From contig NW_019774380.1 of the NCBI RefSeq assembly GCF_001039355.2, forward strand, positions 433,410 to 497,409: 64,000 bases of DNA, given 5' to 3'. Positions 60,401 through 64,000 of the stretch are shown here, piece by piece. Under the pieces are notes generated by a model that had not been told where the DNA came from, did no database searches, and saw only the letters and a list, made by a program, of their open reading frames with translations. Position numbers and translations under genes: made by a program. Source of the DNA: Lingula anatina. Lineage: Eukaryota; Brachiopoda; Lingulata; Lingulida; Lingulidae. Each line of letters begins with the position of its first letter. Positions within the stretch are counted from its first letter, which is position 1.

Positions 60401-62362
60401 TGTTTTACACCTTTTTTTTTTCATGTTTGAGCTTGCTTGTCTACATATTAATCCTACCAGCTGTGTTTTGCAGAAGGAGCTATTTTTCCAGTGGAAAGCT
60501 TGTTTTTTGTTCCAGCCATCTTCAATATTACAGTGCAACTTAGTCTCTTGGGAATTATTTTATATATTTATTTTTTCATAGTACGTTCTACTGGTAACAC
60601 CCCCTTAAACATAAATGTATACACGCACGAAGAATCAAAACCTATTCAGAATTAAATTTGAGGCCCATTAAGGAGCGTAATTAAATTACCAATTTTCAAA
60701 GTGAAATCTACAGTCAAATAGATCATTATAAAGATATGGGTTGTGGTGAAACTAAAAAATATTCCGCAACTTTTGAGACTTCCCCCCATGGCCCTGTGTT
60801 ACCAGACCCCTGTGGTCCATTATGGCTGCTTAGATTACATCAGGGTGAGATAATCAACACAAGTCCAGCGCTTGATTTAGTCCATCTTCGTAAACCGAGC
60901 CCCAAGTAAGCTGATCAAATTGTAAGGTACACCTGTGCGCAAGAGGAAGGCATTCTTCCACCATTACAAAGAGAACCAGGGGCTGCATTGTTCCTAATCA
61001 TAGAGCGGTGGGCTTCCCTGTGCTTTTCACTGTAGTCAGATTAGATTAAATTGCAGGAGATGGAATTGCGTAACTCTTGTCTCTCGATGGACATTATTAG
61101 GTTGCATGGTGGGATGGTTGCCAAGGCAACCTGGGTCTCGGTGCAGGGTTTGCTTTTGGGATTTAGTTTCTTTGAATTTGAGGGCTTATTAGCTTTTTTC
61201 CCCCAAACCAATGATATGGTTTGGCAAAATGAATTTGAATTGACAGTGATTCAACAAATTGAAGATAAACCAGTTATTATATAGGGAAAGTGAAGTTCAT
61301 TATTTTTTCCTTTCCCATATTTTTCTCAATAAGATAATGTATTTCATCCATTGCTGTTCACTGCTGTCTTTCTATTATAATGTTAACACCTTTGTTGTTC
61401 CCCTTCATACAGGATGTATGCTTATATTTAAAACTAATGAAATCAAATCATTTGACCAGGTCAGTGAAAAATGTCTTTGGTGTGGCTGCATTGGTTTTAT
61501 TTTTGGTCATTGCAGAAGGTATTTATAAAGACATGATTCCGTCTTTGCTAGTGCTCAGAGGGAGTGGGAATGAGTGCATGTATAAATATACTTTTATTGA
61601 TCTCAGGGTCTCATTGTGGGGAGATAAGATGACATGGGACTTGGCCGATTTGAGAGAGACAGATGGAAACCACTTATCTTGTTTCTTAAAGATGTATTTT
61701 CAACTGATTCAGAAGTCGGTTGTCTGTAAAAGAGTCGGCCCACACAGAGCAGGGAGTTTATATAAATTTTCCCTGTCTAAGGAATTATTGGTTTTTAAAT
61801 GAAAATGGTCATATATAGTATGGTGCATGTGTTTGTTAATTTTTTTTTCAAGTGAAAAATCCGAAATGAATCGTTTTTAGTGTACTAAATATTGCACTCG
61901 TACAATTGATGAAGAAATATCACAAGATACACTTCTTTAGTTTTCCCAGTTCGTGGTGGATTTTTGGAGCAATGAATAAAACCTCACATGTTTTGTGGCA
62001 CACACAGATGTTATTTTTCTGACTATCGGCAGATTCCCCAATTTTTTGGGAGCCAAAAATATCATTGGCCAAGGTGCTCCCTTAGACACCACTCCATATT
62101 ATCCAACTTGTCCACTAAATGGCATCCCTGGGGGAAAAAAACTTAGGAAGAAAAATCATCTTATTTAAAAAACTAATTCAATTTCAGGATCAAATGGCAA
62201 GTCACAGCTAGCTGGTTTCTATAGTAACCATTACCCTGGTTCCCAAGACAATCCAGCCAACCCATCCAGTCAAGCGTCCATGCCAAACAGCCCTGATATG
62301 TCCGTATCCACAGGGTACCAGCACATGTTCCCAAGCGTTCCCACAGGTTAGTGACTGAATTG

Positions 62363-62414
<52 letters not shown>

Positions 62415-63047
62415 GAGAGAGAGAAAGTCTGAAATGATGTGTGTGAGAGAGAGAGAGAGAGAGTGTCTAAAATGATGACACAGTGAGAGAGAGTGTATGT
62501 GTGTTAACCTGCACTGTATCCCCCTGTCACAATCAGTTGGCATTCCCAGTGTGATGTGGATATCGGAAGAAGTCTTCTCTAATGCACTTACATATTTAAC
62601 ATCAGGCTATGAGATTTTGAATTGAATTTGGTACTTGATTGTGGGTACATCTCGGGGTATTTTGACATTTCTTACACCTAGTATATTTTGTCTGTAGCTG
62701 TTACTGCAAATATAATGTTTATTGATTTGATTAAAAAAAAACATGTTGGCAGTCCCTTTTGTAATATAAAGGGAGATTGATATAGACTTGTAATCCTTCT
62801 AAATACAAATTAAATGCCTGCTCTTCCTTATTCACTCCCCTTCCCACACGAACAGAAGAATCAAACAATTAAACATCCACATTGTTGATTCCAGGAAATC
62901 CTGATGACCCTAAAGACATGGGAGCCGCAGCAGCCTCGCTAGCAAAGCCAGTCCCCATGAGACGGTTGTCGGAAAAACGCATTGCACAGGCACGGGCGCA
63001 CCTCATGGGTCCTATGGCTGACTACCTCCTCGATCCCAGCTATGGTG
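49015..63047 (+). CDS. Unrecognised gene, first three coding exons (continues beyond window)
   Basis: Coding exons 49015-49114, 62188-62346 and 62895-63047 all join in phase 1 and encode at least 137 aa. Donors are gtaaga, gttagt and gtaaga, and acceptors are tttcag and ttccag. The start ATG at 49015 follows an in-frame open stretch reaching back to 48784, so an earlier start is possible. However, MTESGYFDYSGQDPN begins a change in composition and is the better choice. The protein is rich in Ser, Pro, Asn, Gly and Tyr (YPGSQDNPANPSSQASMPNS), then has a more ordered basic segment, PMRRLSEKRIAQARAHLMGP, followed by MADYLLDPSYGG. No signal peptide or membrane segment is evident. The style is that of a nuclear or regulatory protein, but I cannot name the family. 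The 13-kb first intron holds most of the MITEs in the right part of the window. Confidence 0.75.
50429..50500. repeat. (AC)n and (GA)n microsatellite
   Basis: An AC run interrupted by one TC, followed by GA repeats. Confidence 0.9.
51518..51766. repeat. Exact 124-bp direct repeat around a single N (assembly join)
   Basis: 51518-51641 is repeated at 51643-51766, with one N at 51642 between them. The first copy ends inside the GATCGATC MITE at TCCCCG, the same point where the second copy departs from the family consensus. This is characteristic of an unmerged contig overlap. Confidence 0.9.
51729..51949 (+). mobile_element. Harbinger-like MITE, GATCGATC family, copy 4
   Basis: Runs from GGCTGTATTCCCAGAG to CTCTGGAAATGGGGTC, with TTA on both sides (51726-51728 and 51950-51952). 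Just after TCCCCG it carries ATTACTCACTAGAT in place of the family's CGGGGAGT, probably a join artefact. A truncated duplicate of its first 38 bp sits at 51604-51641. Confidence 0.85.
52079..52425 (-). mobile_element. MITE, TTAAAGGGATA family, copy 3
   Basis: TTAAAGGGATAATAACTCTT at the left and AAAAGTTATTATCCCTTTAA at the right. Its orientation is opposite to copy 2. It also lies just downstream of a GATCGATC element, as copy 2 does. Confidence 0.88.
53966..54225 (-). mobile_element. hAT-like MITE, CAGGGCCGTAGCC family, copy 2
   Basis: Starts CAGGGCCGTAGCCTGAGC and ends GGAGGCTACGGCCCTG. It is flanked by GGGCT on both sides (53961-53965 and 54226-54230), a perfect 5-bp duplication. It is the reverse-orientation, shorter relative of 42761-43245. 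Both share the CAAAATGCCAGGGGGG and ACTGTATGTATAATACTGCA blocks. Confidence 0.9.
54454..54537. repeat. Compound (CT)n(AC)n microsatellite
   Basis: CT repeats pass directly into about 20 AC units, the same compound structure as at 20370-20461. Confidence 0.95.
54865..55078 (+). mobile_element. Harbinger-like MITE, GATCGATC family, copy 5 (diverged)
   Basis: Starts ACGGCATTCCCACAG after TTA (54862-54864; first base G at 54865) and ends GGAACCCAGTC before TTA (55079-55081). The interior follows the family consensus with many substitutions, so this is the oldest copy in the window. Confidence 0.82.
57448..57487. repeat. (CT)n microsatellite
   Basis: About 20 CT units. Confidence 0.95.
60038..60081. 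repeat. (GA)n microsatellite
   Basis: GA repeats with one AAAGAT interruption. Confidence 0.9.
60897..61520 (+). repeat. First copy of a duplicated intronic segment (partner 63347-63999)
   Basis: About 624 bp, nearly identical to 63347-63999. Differences are scattered substitutions, such as GTGCGC/GTGCTC, and an insertion of about 28 bp in the second copy near 63826-63853. Each copy carries the palindrome GTTGCCAAGGCAAC. Confidence 0.92.
61117..61130. promoter_or_regulatory. RFX X-box-like palindrome
   Basis: GTTGCCAAGGCAAC matches the RFX X-box consensus GTNRCC-N(0-3)-RGYAAC as a near-perfect palindrome. It occurs again in the duplicated copy near 63567-63580. The motif match is seen directly. 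Binding is inference. Confidence 0.45.
62364..62462. repeat. (TG)n and (GA)n microsatellites just after exon 2
   Basis: A TG run of about 46 bp begins 17 bp after the exon 2 donor and is followed by two GA runs. Confidence 0.9.
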
Positions 63048-63346
63048 GTAAGATACGGATATATATTAGTTTACCTCCATAAAATAAACTTGTGAAAAGC
63101 AGTGATTGCGAAAGAGATTGAAAACTTACCAGACATGTGGGCTGGAGCAAATTAAATTTTGTCAGCCCACACCTTTTTTTTACCGGCCCACAACAAAATA
63201 ATTAAGCTGTTTATTTTCACTTCATTTTTGATGAATATTATTGTCTGGCATTTTAAATCGCTGCTTTTTAATTTTCAGGCCAGATGTAATAGGATATTTA
63301 AAGGTTTAAGTTTAAACGTCTTTCATTTTGGTTGCTTTCTTGCNGG

Positions 63347-63999
63347 GAGCCCCAAGTAAGCTGATCAAATTGTAAGGTACACCTGTGCTCAAGAGGAAGG
63401 CATTCTTCCACCATTACAAAGAGAACCAGGGGCTGCATTGTTCCTAATCATAGAGCGGTGGGCTTCCCTGTGCTTTTCACTGTAGTCAGATTAGATTAAA
63501 TTGCAGGAGATGGAATTGCGTAACTCTTGTCTCTCGATGGACATTATTAGGTTGCATGGTGGGATGGTTGCCAAGGCAACCTGGGTCTCGGTGCAGGGTT
63601 TGCTTTTGGGATTTAGTTTCTTTGAATTTGAGGGCTTATTAGCTTTTTTTTCCCCAAACCAATGATATGGTTTGGCAAAATGAATTTGAATTGACAATGA
63701 TTCAACTAATTGAAGATAAACCAGTTATTATATAGGGAAAGTGAAGTTCATTATTTTTTCCTTTCCCATATTTTTCTCAATAAGATAATGTATTTCATCC
63801 ATTGCTGTTCACCGCTGTCTTTCTACTGTCTTTACCAAAGATACTTTTGCCAATTATAATGTTAACACCTTTGTTGTTCCTCTTCATACAGGATGTATGG
63901 TTATATTTAAAACTAATGAAATCAAATCATTTGACCAGGTCAGTGAAAAATGTCTTTGGTGTGGCTGCATTGGTTTTATTTCTGGTCATTGCAGAAGGT
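63347..63999 (+). repeat. Second copy of the duplicated intronic segment, after a single N
   Basis: Begins three bases after an N at 63344 and follows 60897-61520 to the window edge. It is placed downstream of exon 3, although the first copy is upstream of exon 2. This suggests a misplaced alternative haplotype or an unmerged contig. Confidence 0.9.
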
Positions 64000-64000
64000 T

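Larger units (their letters stand above)
49115..62187 (+). other. First intron (13 kb) of the unrecognised gene
   Basis: AT-rich, with several microsatellites, four intact MITEs, one truncated MITE, an assembly join at 51642 and a CpG-richer, possibly conserved block at about 60680-61140. A 145-codon ORF at 58382-58819 shows no domain or splice support. Confidence 0.7.

Noticed and set aside
1-64000. tRNA, rRNA and other structured RNA genes
   Set aside because: I looked for B-box-like GGTTCRANTCC contexts and other strong RNA signatures and found none that I could support by eye.

Overview
The window is animal nuclear DNA. It is AT-rich, contains spliced genes with consensus GT-AG introns, carries many dinucleotide microsatellites and is heavily seeded with short inverted-repeat transposons (MITEs). 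A Mox homeobox gene with the intron between homeodomain residues 44 and 45, an Ldh2-type dehydrogenase and secreted PAN/Apple plus C-type lectin proteins point to a bilaterian invertebrate, probably marine: a lophotrochozoan, or an invertebrate deuterostome such as a hemichordate or amphioxus. I cannot fix the phylum by eye. Isolated N bases and near-identical repeats beside them show that this is a draft assembly with some unmerged contig overlaps.

Layout. (1) 1-1.4 kb: the last three exons of an Ldh2-family malate/lactate dehydrogenase gene (+). Its 3' UTR holds a four-unit minisatellite of about 105 bp. (2) 8.0-28.3 kb: a complete Mox (Meox) gene (+), three coding exons and 293 aa, with introns of 8.1 and 10.4 kb. 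CpG-richer islands upstream and inside the introns are candidate enhancers. (3) 31.2-44.2 kb: an accessory cluster of secreted proteins in two convergent (tail-to-tail) pairs. The first pair encodes paralogous multi-domain Ig-like proteins of a family I do not recognise. The second pair encodes PAN/Apple plus C-type lectin proteins. In each pair the minus-strand copy is intact and the plus-strand copy is broken, by an in-frame TGA in the Ig gene and by two frameshifts in the lectin gene. (4) 49.0 kb to the right edge: the first three coding exons (+) of a gene I cannot name. It encodes a low-complexity, nuclear-looking protein and has an intron of about 13 kb.

At least four MITE groups are present. 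One is about 215 bp long with TTA target duplications and a GATCGATC palindrome, consistent with PIF/Harbinger. One is about 345 bp long and starts TTAAAGGGATA. One has CAGGGCCGTAGCC ends and 5-bp target duplications, hAT-like. The last consists of long hairpin elements whose ends resemble the first group. Mox is a mesoderm/muscle developmental regulator and has no obvious functional link to the Ig and lectin cluster. A close pair of CTCF-like motifs lies between them, just upstream of the first Ig gene. The Ig and lectin genes look like a small, fast-evolving family of secreted recognition molecules in which duplicates are being made and lost.
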